DNA of 43,638 nucleotides from Methanocalculus chunghsingensis. Lineage in GTDB: Archaea; Halobacteriota; Methanomicrobia; Methanomicrobiales; Methanocorpusculaceae. Shown piece by piece: positions 32,626-40,843 of this stretch (position 1 is its first letter; every line of letters starts with the position of its first letter). A program made the position numbers and the translations under genes. The notes below the pieces were generated by a model. It was not told the origin of the DNA. It saw nothing but the letters and a program-made list of their open reading frames with translations, and ran no database searches. The stretch spans positions 1 through 43,638 of the forward strand of contig NZ_JWHL01000017.1 of NCBI RefSeq assembly GCF_018132105.1, written 5' to 3'.

Positions 32626-32814
32626 ATGCGGGATCGTATACACCAGATAGAAGCACAAGGGTGGTATCTTGTATCAACCCGTGGCAGTCACCGGCAATAC
32701 AAACATCCTGTACTACCCGGCAGGATAACGATCCCCGGTAAACCATCTGATGTGTTGCAGCCCGGAACATTGAACAGCATCTGGAAACAAGCAGGATTAA
32801 AGGAGGGTACATAA
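32626..32814 (+). CDS. hicA: HicA-family mRNA interferase toxin
   Basis: I start at ATG 32626, giving 62 residues, the normal HicA length. The double-stranded RNA-binding-like fold shows as GWYLVSTRGSHRQYKHP with the conserved catalytic His (GSH), followed by GRITIPGKP and GTLNSIWKQAGL. HicA degrades mRNA and is neutralised by HicB. Its stop TAA shares one base with the hicB ATG. Upstream in-frame codons exist but do not fit the family. Confidence 0.9.
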   Translation: MRDRIHQIEAQGWYLVSTRGSHRQYKHPVLPGRITIPGKPSDVLQPGTLNSIWKQAGLKEGT

Positions 32815-33023
32815 TGCACAGATTTCTCATTATCATCGAGAAGGGCAAGACCAATTACGCTGCATACTCCCCGGATCTTCCTGGTTGTGTCGCGACCGGA
32901 AAGACCCGTGAAGAAGCGGAAGAAGAGATGCATGAGGCGATCGCCTTTCACATCGAAGGCTTGAAAGAGGATGGCCTTCCTATCCCCAAAGCCAGCTCTT
33001 CTGCTTCATGGGTACTGGTATGA
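32814..33023 (+). CDS. hicB: HicB-family antitoxin
   Basis: This 69-residue HicB-like protein has the partial RNase H-like fold (FLIIIEKGKTNYAAYSPDLPG, then CVATGKTREEAEEEMHEAIA). The PDLPGC and EGLKEDGLPIPKA segments are hallmarks. It lacks a C-terminal DNA-binding domain, as is common in short HicB. It is coupled to hicA by a TAATG overlap. Confidence 0.9.
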   Translation: MHRFLIIIEKGKTNYAAYSPDLPGCVATGKTREEAEEEMHEAIAFHIEGLKEDGLPIPKASSSASWVLV

Positions 33024-33070
33024 CCGCTTCCGTACACGAGCCCGATAACAAAAACAAACCGAAAAGAGGA

Positions 33071-33144
33071 TGGACTCGTCGTGATTCGAACACGAGATCT
33101 CCGCCGTGTGAAGGCGGCGTCATAACCAGCTAGACCACGAGTCC
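33071..33144 (-). tRNA. tRNA-Val (anticodon CAC)
   Basis: On the minus strand the acceptor GGACTCG pairs with CGAGTCC, followed by discriminator A (33071). The anticodon stem CCGCC/GGCGG encloses the loop TTCACAC, giving anticodon CAC for Val GUG. The T arm TCGTG-TTCGAAT-CACGA is complete. No CCA is encoded. Confidence 0.93.
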
Positions 33145-33218
33145 CCGTTCCAGTATCTATTCTCCACCCTGACGTATAACCCTTTTCAAACAAAGAAGGG
33201 GGATCGCCCTCCTCCCCA

Positions 33219-34145
33219 TCATCCCCGTATAGGGGTATACTCCCCCGTCACCTCGCTCAGGTACACCCCGGACCCGAGCCACCAGTCATCATCCACCGGC
33301 ATCACATACCCGATCTTCAGCTCATCCCGGTTCCCTTCCTCAGGGTTTGGCCAGATGAAGACGACGAATCCGCCACCATCCCGGGCCGTCGCCGCAAGGC
33401 TCCCGATCATCCGCATCCCGTACTGGTCCTCGCGGTCGATGAGATTGGACCCGATCATCTCCGGCAGATGGGGGTGGCCGATCAGCGTCCCGTCGTACCG
33501 GTAGGCATAGAGGTAATGGCCATTCGCATTCACAAACCGGCCACCCGGATCCGATATCTCAGTAAGGGCCGCCGCATCTCCTTCACGCCCGGCATAGGCG
33601 GTCCCGTCCACCACGAGTGCCACCATATCCCGGATCACCGGGGGATAGCCCTCGTCCCAGGTGAGATCAGCAAGAGCAACCCCGGACCCGAGCCACCAGT
33701 CATCATCCACCGGCATCACATACCCGAGCTTCAGCTCATAGGTTGAGAAGGCCGCCTCATCGATCCCGGCATCCCCCGGCCGTGGATACAGGTACGTGAT
33801 ATAGCCACCCCCCGCCTGTGCAACATCAGATCCGATCCGGATCACCGGGAGCCCACGGCTGTCCGTCCACCCGGAGCGATTCAGCCCGACGCTCGCCTCC
33901 TCATATGGATGGGCAAGGAGGATGCAGTCGTCATCATAGGCATAGATATACCAGCCATCATACGTGAACGCACCATCGGGTTTCCCGAATTCGACAAGGG
34001 CCGCCTCTTTCCCGTGCATCTCCGCATACGAGACGGCAGCAAGGAGATACTCCCTGAGATCCCCGGCTTCTCCCCTCTCCTCCCCTGCGACACACCCGCA
34101 GGCAAGGATCAGAAGAAGGCAGATTCCATAGCACCAGTATTTCAT
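33219..34145 (-). CDS. lipoprotein with two tandem Cache-like sensor domains
   Basis: The 308-residue product has a signal peptide with a lipobox-like end (LLLILACGC). Two repeated domains follow (about 30-165 and 166-305). Each has a helix start (AAVSYAEMHGKEAALVEFG; ALVVDGTAYAGREGDAAAL), a strand WYIYAYDDDCILLAHP or HYLYAYRYDGTLIGHP, and ends with YVMPVDDDWWLGSG. This is the single-Cache (Cache_2 type) pattern, which senses small ligands outside the cell. It has no kinase or methyl-accepting domain, so it would act as a binding protein. A 61-bp segment is almost identical between the two halves. Confidence 0.83.
   Translation of the reverse strand: MKYWCYGICLLLILACGCVAGEERGEAGDLREYLLAAVSYAEMHGKEAALVEFGKPDGAFTYDGWYIYAYDDDCILLAHPYEEASVGLNRSGWTDSRGLPVIRIGSDVAQAGGGYITYLYPRPGDAGIDEAAFSTYELKLGYVMPVDDDWWLGSGVALADLTWDEGYPPVIRDMVALVVDGTAYAGREGDAAALTEISDPGGRFVNANGHYLYAYRYDGTLIGHPHLPEMIGSNLIDREDQYGMRMIGSLAATARDGGGFVVFIWPNPEEGNRDELKIGYVMPVDDDWWLGSGVYLSEVTGEYTPIRG
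33265..33739. repeat. 61-bp internal direct repeat in the Cache lipoprotein gene
   Basis: 33265-33325 and 33679-33739 differ at only one of 61 bases, while the rest of the two domains is far less similar. Both encode the end of a Cache domain. Confidence 0.85.
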
Positions 34146-34199
34146 CAGCAGATTTGTACTATGCGATGATAAAAAATCATCGAAACGCTCAGAAGAAGA

Positions 34200-34270
34200 T
34201 GCATCGACCGGGAATTGAACCCGGGCTATTGGCTTGGAAGGCCAAAGTCATACCACTAGACCATCGATGC
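34200..34270 (-). tRNA. tRNA-Gly (anticodon TCC)
   Basis: On the minus strand the acceptor GCATCGA pairs with TCGATGC, with discriminator A at 34200. The anticodon stem TTGGC/GCCAA encloses CTTCCAA, giving TCC (codon GGA). The T loop TTCAATT is present. No CCA is encoded. Confidence 0.93.
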
Positions 34271-34338
34271 GATGCTCTTTACTATTATCCCCGAAGAGAT
34301 TTAAGGATTACGAATCTGCTTCAAAAAAGAAGGGAAAT

Positions 34339-35217
34339 TTAGTATCCCCGGATCTCTTCCTGGACCTTCTCAAGTGCCGCGAGCCGCTTCTCAAGCGGGG
34401 GATGGGTCGAGAAGAGCTCCATCAGTGACCTGCCGGTGAGTGCGGGGATGATGAAGAAGGCGTTTGCCCCCTCCACCTCCTGCTTCTTCTGTGGCGGCAC
34501 AGCATCCATCCGGTTGCTGATCTTCATCAGTGCACTCTGGAGTGCCCGTGGATTATTTGTGATATAGGCTGCACCCCGGTCGGCCGTGAACTCACGGTAT
34601 CGTGAGAGCGTCCGGATCAGGAGTGTCGCCGCCACATAGACGAGGATCGCAACGATCCAGGCGATCATCCAGGGATTGCCTTCCCGCCGGTCAAAGAGGG
34701 AGGCAAAAAGTGCGTTCTGCACAATCAACGCTGCCGCCATCGCAAGGAAACTTGCGATCGTCATCGACATCATATCACGATTCTTGATATGTGCCAGTTC
34801 ATGGGCAAGCACTCCCTCAAGCTCTTCCTTTGTCAGGATTCGCATAATCGAATCGGTCACCGCGACGACACCATGCTTTGGGCTCCGCCCGGTCGCAAAG
34901 GCGTTTGGCACCGGGGACTGCATAATCGCAATCTTCGGCTTGGGGAGGTCTGCGGTTGCACAGAGCCGTTCAACCATCCGGTGCAGCTCAGGATACTCAT
35001 CCTCCTCCACCACACGGGCACCGGTACTCATCAGCACCAGTTTGGCGGAGAAGAAGTACTGGGCGAATGCCATCACAAAGGCGATGGCGACCAGAAGGTG
35101 GAATGAAAATCCCAAAATTGCCTGAAGTGCAGCAAGGAAGACGAGATAGACGAGGAGTAGCAGAAACCACGTAAACATTATCCTCGTGGTGAGGCCATAG
35201 TCGCGCTTCCATTCCAT
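34339..35217 (-). CDS. htpX: HtpX membrane zinc metalloprotease
   Basis: This 292-residue M48 protease has the zinc motif HELAH in VLAHELAHIKNRD (about 139-143) and the downstream Glu in REFTADRGA. Two N-terminal membrane spans (MFTWFLLLLVYLVFLAALQA; LLVAIAFVMAFAQYFFSAK) and two more after the active site place it in the cytoplasmic membrane, facing the cytosol. HtpX degrades damaged membrane proteins. It is monocistronic and diverges from thi4. Confidence 0.95.
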   Translation of the reverse strand: MEWKRDYGLTTRIMFTWFLLLLVYLVFLAALQAILGFSFHLLVAIAFVMAFAQYFFSAKLVLMSTGARVVEEDEYPELHRMVERLCATADLPKPKIAIMQSPVPNAFATGRSPKHGVVAVTDSIMRILTKEELEGVLAHELAHIKNRDMMSMTIASFLAMAAALIVQNALFASLFDRREGNPWMIAWIVAILVYVAATLLIRTLSRYREFTADRGAAYITNNPRALQSALMKISNRMDAVPPQKKQEVEGANAFFIIPALTGRSLMELFSTHPPLEKRLAALEKVQEEIRGY

Positions 35218-35311
35218 ACGTTATCTTTGTTCTTTCGAACTCATAATACCTGCGAACAGGAATCAAGAGATATTAGTATGATCAGCGCCACTATATCGGA
35301 TGAGGAATCAG

Positions 35312-36079
35312 ATGAAGCTTGACGAAGTGACCATCAGCAGGGCGATCCTGCAGACCCATGCAGAGATCTTCTCCAGGTACCTGGAACTCGACATCGCAAT
35401 CGTCGGGGGAGGTCCCTCCGGCCTTGTCTGTGCTGCCCTGGCTGCAGAAGAAGGAAGGAAGGTTGCCGTCATCGAGAAGAAGCTCTCCGTCGGCGGCGGG
35501 ATGTGGGGCGGGGGGATGACCTTCCCCCGGATCGTCGTCCAGGAGGAGGGCAGACGGCTCCTCGATCACTTCGGGATCAGATCCACGCTCTTCCAGCCGG
35601 GCTACTATGTCGCATCATCCGTTGAGTCGGTTGCAAAACTGACAGCAGCAGCCTGCGATGCCGGAGCAGAATTCTTCAACCTCACCTCGGTCGAGGATGT
35701 CGTCATCAAGGGGGACGGCAGGGTCTCGGGCCTCGTCATCACCTCGACCCCGGTCGAGATGACCGGTCTCCATGTCGATCCCCTCACCCTCTCGGCGAAG
35801 GTGACCATCGACGCAACCGGCCATGACGCCGTCGTCGCCCACTGCATCAAAAAGAAGAAAGGGGATATCACCATCCATGGCGAGAGTTTCATGTGGGCCG
35901 AACGGGCAGAGACGAACATCCTCGACCACACCCGCGAGATCTTCCCCGGCGTCATCGCCTGTGGCATGGCTGCAAACGCCGTTGCCGGGGAAGCACGGAT
36001 GGGAGCGGTCTTTGGCGGGATGCTCCTCTCAGGCGAGAAGGCGGCACAGATCGCACAGGATCAGCTCAATAAGATGTAA
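35312..36079 (+). CDS. thi4: archaeal thiazole synthase Thi4
   Basis: I start at ATG 35312 (MKLDEVTIS), which follows GAGGAAT; ATG 35300 is an alternative. The 255-residue FAD/NAD-type protein has the dinucleotide loop VGGGPSGL near residues 31-38 and GGGMWGGGM near 66-74. In eukaryotic suicide Thi4 a Cys donates sulfur; here the corresponding segment is GLHVDPL with His. This is the archaeal sulfide-dependent type that makes the thiazole of thiamine. It is followed 12 bases later by the DUF1917 gene. Confidence 0.92.
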   Translation: MKLDEVTISRAILQTHAEIFSRYLELDIAIVGGGPSGLVCAALAAEEGRKVAVIEKKLSVGGGMWGGGMTFPRIVVQEEGRRLLDHFGIRSTLFQPGYYVASSVESVAKLTAAACDAGAEFFNLTSVEDVVIKGDGRVSGLVITSTPVEMTGLHVDPLTLSAKVTIDATGHDAVVAHCIKKKKGDITIHGESFMWAERAETNILDHTREIFPGVIACGMAANAVAGEARMGAVFGGMLLSGEKAAQIAQDQLNKM

Positions 36080-36091
36080 AAGGGTGTTTCA

Positions 36092-36736
36092 ATGGAGACG
36101 ACCGAATCACTCGCCGGGATCGCCTTTGGCATCTTCACCATCTTTTTTGGCAAGAGGCTGGAGGCGAAGAATACCCCCCTCTTTGACCTCATCCACCGCC
36201 CCGATGATCTTAGAACTGCCTGCGAGGAAGCACTCGCCTCGTTCCAGGAGGAATACCCGCCCCTTGCAGAGGCGATCAGAAATGACCCCGGTGATGCAGA
36301 CGCCATCGCCGCCCTCTACCATGACGGTGAAGGAATTCTCCCGTCAAAGACGGTCAGGATGCACTGGATCATCCAGGACGCACCTGGGAGCCACCCGGAG
36401 GCAGTCAATGCCGAAGCTGCCGGGAAATGGCTCATCTTCCTTGAAAAAGACGCAGCCGATCCCATCTGGGAGAAGATCCGGGATGCGACATGGGCGGGGG
36501 ATCTTGGTATCTCAGCCAAGGTCAGTACTGCAAAGCCAAACCCCCAGTCCCGCGATGACCGGCTCGTCATCTATGTCTATACCAGCAACTGGGAGGAGAC
36601 CGATGAGGTGATGCGGGTACGGGAGAAGCTCCGCGACTTTGGGATCATCGATCGGATCGGGTACAAACGGAACATCGAGACCTTCGCCGGAGAGTACAGC
36701 TCTGTCGGGAAGAGGGTCACGTATTATAATGCGTAA
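36092..36736 (+). CDS. DUF1917 / putative phosphothreonine lyase-domain protein
   Basis: The 214-residue product has the C-terminal block AAGKWLIFLEKDAADPIWEK, then ATWAGDLGISAKVST and DDRLVIYVYTSNW. I recognise this as the DUF1917 (putative phosphothreonine lyase domain) family seen in archaea. It is probably cytoplasmic, and its activity in archaea is not established. It lies 12 bases after thi4 and is likely co-transcribed. Confidence 0.75.
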   Translation: METTESLAGIAFGIFTIFFGKRLEAKNTPLFDLIHRPDDLRTACEEALASFQEEYPPLAEAIRNDPGDADAIAALYHDGEGILPSKTVRMHWIIQDAPGSHPEAVNAEAAGKWLIFLEKDAADPIWEKIRDATWAGDLGISAKVSTAKPNPQSRDDRLVIYVYTSNWEETDEVMRVREKLRDFGIIDRIGYKRNIETFAGEYSSVGKRVTYYNA

Positions 36737-36758
36737 AAAAAATGGAGTGAACGGTCGG

Positions 36759-36905
36759 TTATGCCTTCCGTTCCTTGTTCTTCGTTCTGAGCTGGTTAGA
36801 ACCGCATTTCCTGCAGGTTGTTGCGCGGATAGCGTTTCTTGAGCTGCATTTCATGCAGATCTTGACATTGAGAAGTCGTGCTTCAGCTTCTGGAAACCGT
36901 GCCAT
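36759..36905 (-). CDS. rpl40e: 50S ribosomal protein eL40
   Basis: This 48-residue protein is too short for most gene finders. It starts [20 protein letters not shown] and has CMKC and CRKC zinc pairs (Cys at 17, 20, 31 and 34), then [14 protein letters not shown]. It matches archaeal eL40 without the ubiquitin fusion of eukaryotes. It lies at the end of the minus-strand informational cluster, about 55 bp beyond rdgB. Confidence 0.95.
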   Translation of the reverse strand: MARFPEAEARLLNVKICMKCSSRNAIRATTCRKCGSNQLRTKNKERKA

Positions 36906-36962
36906 AGTAAACACCACGAGATTGCGTTCTTATTAGTGGACGTCAAAACGTCTTAACCATTG

Positions 36963-37493
36963 TTATATTCCGGATACAAACCAGTCCCGAAATGCGGCAA
37001 GTGCCCGGCCACGATGGGAGACCACGCTCTTCTCTGCAAGCAGCATCTCGGCAAGTGACCTGCCTTCATAAGAGAAGATGGGATCATAGCCAAAACCCCC
37101 TTCGCCCCGGGGTGCACCCAGGATCGATCCGTCGATCCTCCCGGTGAAGACCCGGATCCCCTCCTCTGATGCATAGGCGATGGCGGTCTCAAAATATGCG
37201 GATCGATCGACCTGATCCTCCATCAGCTTCAGGATGCCGGGGTTCCCGATCGTCTTCATCACATACGCAGCCGTTGCCCCTGGAAACCCGTTCAGTGCGG
37301 TGATGAAGAAACCGGTATCATCGACGATGAGGGGCCGGCCGATCTGCTCCCAGGCAGCCCTTGCCTTCTCCCGGGCGACGGTACCGACATTCTCATCACG
37401 GATCTCGGGGAGATCGAGATCCAGGTGCTCGATCTCGGCGATACCGGAGAAGAAGGAGGCGACCTCATCGGCCTTGTGCCGGTTCCCGGTCAC
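36963..37493 (-). CDS. XTP/dITP diphosphatase (RdgB/HAM1 family)
   Basis: The product has TGNRHKADEV at the N terminus (substrate loop), PLIVDDTGFFITALNGFPG near 55-72 with the catalytic Asp pair, GFGYDPIF near 137-144 and SHRGRALAAF near the end. These are the hallmarks of inosine triphosphate pyrophosphatase, which clears non-canonical purine nucleotides. The coordinates use GTG 37493 as the first standard start. The family normally begins with a strand KITVVTGN, and those residues are encoded upstream with CTG at 37508 in start position, overlapping the kae1 stop as CTGA. The true start may therefore be 37508. Confidence 0.9.
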   Translation of the reverse strand: MTGNRHKADEVASFFSGIAEIEHLDLDLPEIRDENVGTVAREKARAAWEQIGRPLIVDDTGFFITALNGFPGATAAYVMKTIGNPGILKLMEDQVDRSAYFETAIAYASEEGIRVFTGRIDGSILGAPRGEGGFGYDPIFSYEGRSLAEMLLAEKSVVSHRGRALAAFRDWFVSGI

Positions 37494-37504
37494 AACGGTT
37501 ATCT

Positions 37505-39073
37505 TCAGTGGTACCGCCCCCGGAGCTCGATCTCATGCTCCCGTTCCACCACATCATCTGCATGGGGGAACGTTTCCCGGTATCCTCTGAGGAACGCCTC
37601 CTTCAGATCTTCGGCATCTGCCATGGTACTCTCAAGCGTCTGGAAGAAGACATGGAGATCAACGCCTCGTGCCTCAATCTCGCCGGTGATCTGGCCAAGG
37701 CCGAAGTCTATCAGCACGACCTCCCCATCGCGGAGGATCATATTGCTCGTCGTCAGGTCGCCATGGACGATCCCCGCCGTATGCAGCTTTCCGACAGCGG
37801 AGCCCGCCTTCTCTGCGGTGGTATGGTCAAGGACGTACTTCAGCTCTGACCCGATCACCTTCTCCATGATGATCGCATCTGCCGTCAGATCACGGATCAC
37901 CGGGGTGGCAACCCCGGCCCGTCGTGCAGCAGAGATGATCCTCGCCTCGGCACGGGTACGTTCCCGGATCAGCATCGCGTCAAGATGGGGATGGCGGTAT
38001 CCCTTCTTCAGCCGCCGCTTCACCACATCATCTCCCGAGAGATCAACCTCCGCCTCGGCTCCACGGACGAGATCGCCGCTCCTCGCACCGGCAAAGATCG
38101 ATCCTGTATCACTGCGCCAGCCGACCTCCACCTGATCGGACCGGTATCCCGGGTTCACCCGTGACTCGCTGATCGGGATCGTCTGGCCGCTTGCCAGCAT
38201 CACCCTCCCGGTGTAGGCGATCATAGCCCCGTTATCGCCCATGTACTTCCGCTCAGGGACGGCAAAGGCCGCCCCCCGCTCCTCGCACATCGCGGCGAGC
38301 ATCTCCTGCATCCTGCCATTGACCCCGACCCCGCCGACAAGGATCACCTCGTCTTTGCCGGTATGGGCAAGGGCACGCTCGGTCACCTCGACACACATCG
38401 CAAACGCCGTCTCCTGGAGGCTGTAACAGACATCGGGGAGTGGGGCATCCGCCTCCTTCGCAGCAGAGATGAGACCCGAAAATGCCAGATCCATCCCTTT
38501 GACGGTATAAGGGAGGGGGATATAGGAGCCCTCCTTTGCAAACTCCTCGATGGCCGGCCCTCCCGGATGGGGGAGGTTGTGATGCCGGGCGAACTTATCG
38601 AGGCCGTTTCCGATCCCGATATCCAGGGTCTCGCCAAAGATCCGGTACCTGCCGTTGAGATACCCGAGGACCTGGGTATTGGCGCCGCTTGCATAGAGGA
38701 CGATCGGATCGGTATAGCCGGTTGCAAACCTCCCGATCTCGATATGGGCAACACAATGGTTAACACCGATCAACGGGACATCCAGGGAGAGGGCGAGTGA
38801 TCGGGCGGCGGTTGCCACCGTTCTGAGGCATGGGCCGAGCCCCGGCCCCTGTGAGAAGGCAACCCCGGTGATCTCACCGGCATCAGCAAGGGCATCCGAG
38901 ATAACCTCCTTCATAACTGATGCATGATGCTGTGCAGCCTCACGGGGGTGGATACCGCCATGAGGTGGAATGTACGGAGATGATCGCAGCGTAATGAGAT
39001 CATCATCAAAAACAGCGGCACTGAGGTTCCATGCTGTCCCCTCAATCCCCAGTACCTGCCCGATACGAGGCAT
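37505..39073 (-). CDS. kae1: bifunctional Kae1-Bud32 (tRNA t6A synthase and kinase)
   Basis: This 522-residue fusion has a Kae1/TsaD ASKHA domain (about 1-325) with metal ligands in NHCVAHIEIG and the GGVGVNGRMQE loop. A Bud32 kinase domain (about 330-522) follows, with IVHGDLTTSNMILRDGE and LIDFGLGQ. Kae1 transfers threonylcarbamoyl to A37 of tRNAs that read ANN codons; Bud32 supports turnover in the KEOPS complex. Fusion of the two is common in euryarchaea. It lies six bases after rps27ae and overlaps the probable rdgB start. Confidence 0.96.
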   Translation of the reverse strand: MPRIGQVLGIEGTAWNLSAAVFDDDLITLRSSPYIPPHGGIHPREAAQHHASVMKEVISDALADAGEITGVAFSQGPGLGPCLRTVATAARSLALSLDVPLIGVNHCVAHIEIGRFATGYTDPIVLYASGANTQVLGYLNGRYRIFGETLDIGIGNGLDKFARHHNLPHPGGPAIEEFAKEGSYIPLPYTVKGMDLAFSGLISAAKEADAPLPDVCYSLQETAFAMCVEVTERALAHTGKDEVILVGGVGVNGRMQEMLAAMCEERGAAFAVPERKYMGDNGAMIAYTGRVMLASGQTIPISESRVNPGYRSDQVEVGWRSDTGSIFAGARSGDLVRGAEAEVDLSGDDVVKRRLKKGYRHPHLDAMLIRERTRAEARIISAARRAGVATPVIRDLTADAIIMEKVIGSELKYVLDHTTAEKAGSAVGKLHTAGIVHGDLTTSNMILRDGEVVLIDFGLGQITGEIEARGVDLHVFFQTLESTMADAEDLKEAFLRGYRETFPHADDVVEREHEIELRGRYH

Positions 39074-39079
39074 GTATTA

Positions 39080-39232
39080 TTATTTCTTAAATTCGGTAAA
39101 ACCGCATTTTCCACATGCGACACGGTCGTCATGCTCGGCGAGGAAGACACCGGGTCCACAGCGTGGGCAGTGGCGCTTTCCTGCGACTGCCTTGTCGCCT
39201 TCGATGGAGTAGAGCTTGTAGCGTGCTACCAT
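39080..39232 (-). CDS. rps27ae: 30S ribosomal protein eS31 (S27ae)
   Basis: This 50-residue protein starts [20 protein letters not shown]. It has the zinc ribbon CPRC and CGKC (Cys at 22, 25, 40 and 43) and ends GFTEFKK. It is archaeal eS31 without ubiquitin. It sits three bases after rps24e in the minus-strand cluster. Confidence 0.95.
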   Translation of the reverse strand: MVARYKLYSIEGDKAVAGKRHCPRCGPGVFLAEHDDRVACGKCGFTEFKK

Positions 39233-39235
39233 CCT

Positions 39236-39529
39236 TTACTCCTCCGCTTCTGCCTTCGGCTGACCACGGTTGATCAGATATGGGCGCTCGGTCCGGTCAC
39301 GTGCCTCGACGGTGTCATAGATCCGTGTCACTCCGGTTGCATCGCAGGATCCAAACCGTGTCTTGATCGGGTCAAGAACCATCGTCTCTTCCTTTGCATT
39401 GAGAAGTGCGGCAATCTTCCCGATGATCTGCTTCCTTGAAGGGGTTGCGCCTTCATAGGTCATGGTGAACTCTACCTCTTTGCGGTATAGGAGCTCGTTT
39501 CTTGTATCGTTTGTGATAGTGATCTCCAT
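39236..39529 (-). CDS. rps24e: 30S ribosomal protein eS24
   Basis: The real start is ATG 39529 (MEITITNDTRNELLYRKEVE), as the upstream extension has no family match. The 97-residue product has TPSRKQIIGKIAALLN and TRFGSCDATGVTRIYDT, which are characteristic of eS24, and a charged C terminus. The 28-bp gap to the dephospho-CoA kinase gene suggests one operon. Confidence 0.95.
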   Translation of the reverse strand: MEITITNDTRNELLYRKEVEFTMTYEGATPSRKQIIGKIAALLNAKEETMVLDPIKTRFGSCDATGVTRIYDTVEARDRTERPYLINRGQPKAEAEE

Positions 39530-39557
39530 CGGTATCCCAGAACTATTGACATGGTAG

Positions 39558-40061
39558 TTATTTAAAAGTGGCGTTGGAATCGATGAAGAAGGTGAGGAGC
39601 TTCCTCGCCTCCATCCGGGCCTCATCATCAACCAGCCTGAGTACAACCCCTTCATTGGGCTGGCCGTAGAGGATGACAGCCCCGTCTTCAGCGGCCAGAA
39701 CGAGAGGAATCACGGCGAGATCCTCCTCGCCCTCGACGAAGACGAGAGCCGGTGTATCAGAGACGGCATCATCGAGTCCGAGGATGAGCTCATTTGTGAT
39801 CATTCCTGCAGGATTGGCAACTTTGATCGTCCGCGCCCCTGCATAGAGCGGGGTCTTCAGAAACGGCGATCGCATCGTATACCCGTCAATGATCGCAATA
39901 TCAGGGTAGATGCCGCGCGAGAGGAGTGTGTCGGTGACGACATCCCCGACGGTGTAGACCGCTCGTCCGGAGAGATGGGGGATCACCTCATCGATTGTTT
40001 TAAAAAGAATTCCAAAAGGCCTCTTAAAGAGGTCCCGAAACTCATCCGGAAGCCTGAGCAT
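39558..40061 (-). CDS. GTP-dependent dephospho-CoA kinase (DUF359)
   Basis: The ATG at 40061 overlaps the spt4 stop as TGATG. The 167-residue product has VYTVGDVVTDTLL near 36-48, PDIAIIDGYTMRSPF near 53-67, and KVANPAGMITNEL near 80-92. These match the DUF359 family, shown in Thermococcus to be the archaeal GTP-dependent enzyme for the last step of CoA synthesis. The location next to spt4 and rps24e is conserved in euryarchaea. Confidence 0.92.
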   Translation of the reverse strand: MLRLPDEFRDLFKRPFGILFKTIDEVIPHLSGRAVYTVGDVVTDTLLSRGIYPDIAIIDGYTMRSPFLKTPLYAGARTIKVANPAGMITNELILGLDDAVSDTPALVFVEGEEDLAVIPLVLAAEDGAVILYGQPNEGVVLRLVDDEARMEARKLLTFFIDSNATFK

Positions 40062-40267
40062 CAACGAACCTTCAACGCATACCTTCCTGGAAGGTCGATA
40101 TTCATCTTCTCTGCGATCTCGGATCGCTTCGGATCGATGATGATCAGGTATCCCTGCCAGTCGGTGGAGAGGCTGCTGTCACCACAGATGATGCATGCCT
40201 CCTTGTCTGCGTCAAGAACCCGGTGGCATTTCCGGCAGACATGATCGACCTTCTTACGTGCGGCCAT
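40061..40267 (-). CDS. spt4: transcription elongation factor Spt4
   Basis: I use ATG 40267 (MAARKKVDHVCRKC), which matches the family start. The 68-residue protein has CRKC and CIIC zinc pairs, then STDWQGYLIIIDPKRSEIA. Spt4 pairs with Spt5 and aids RNA polymerase processivity. It overlaps rpo7 by 14 bases and the kinase gene by one. Confidence 0.95.
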   Translation of the reverse strand: MAARKKVDHVCRKCHRVLDADKEACIICGDSSLSTDWQGYLIIIDPKRSEIAEKMNIDLPGRYALKVR

Positions 40268-40835
40268 CGACACTCTTCTCCGAAAGCTCTTTCTGGTGTT
40301 CGTCTTCAAGCCATTGTGCGGATCCAAGACCTGCCTGTCGCATCGTCAGACCGATCTTACTCTCACGCGGCTCGCGTTCGTTGAGGGATAATGCAACGAT
40401 CCGTGCCCGGATGGTATCTCCCACTGTAATCGTCCGGTTTGTCTGCTGGCAGACGAGACGGGAGTTCTTCTCATCATGGCTGATATAGTCATCAGAGATC
40501 TGGCTGACATGGAGCATCGCATCGATAGGGCCAAGGCTCACAAAAGCCCCAAATCCGGTCGTCTCGACGACGAGCCCCTCGAGGATCTCCTGAAGGTTGA
40601 GGCGCAGTGCAATCGCCTCAAATGAAGCATCAAAATAGACGGATCCATCGCCAGGGATGATCTCACCCTCGCCGATCCGGTCGATTGCAGTGACGGCGAT
40701 GAAGATACCAAGATCCTTGTCGATACTCCCCTCAAGCTGCTCCTGAAGGACATCGAGGAGAACAATCGCAAGATCCTCTCCAAGACGGTGAGCCGGAACA
40801 CGGACCTTATCGCTCAGTTTCAGTTTGTAATACAT
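40254..40835 (-). CDS. rpo7: RNA polymerase subunit Rpo7 (E')
   Basis: The 193-residue protein has the N-terminal RNP-like domain (MYYKLKLSDKVRVPAHRLGE) and a C-terminal S1 domain (GLVVETTGFGAFVSLGPIDA, then MLHVSQISDDYI). Rpo7 forms the polymerase stalk with Rpo4. It has a usual length and lies in its conserved position before spt4. Confidence 0.96.
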   Translation of the reverse strand: MYYKLKLSDKVRVPAHRLGEDLAIVLLDVLQEQLEGSIDKDLGIFIAVTAIDRIGEGEIIPGDGSVYFDASFEAIALRLNLQEILEGLVVETTGFGAFVSLGPIDAMLHVSQISDDYISHDEKNSRLVCQQTNRTITVGDTIRARIVALSLNEREPRESKIGLTMRQAGLGSAQWLEDEHQKELSEKSVDGRT

Positions 40836-40843
40836 AGAGACTC

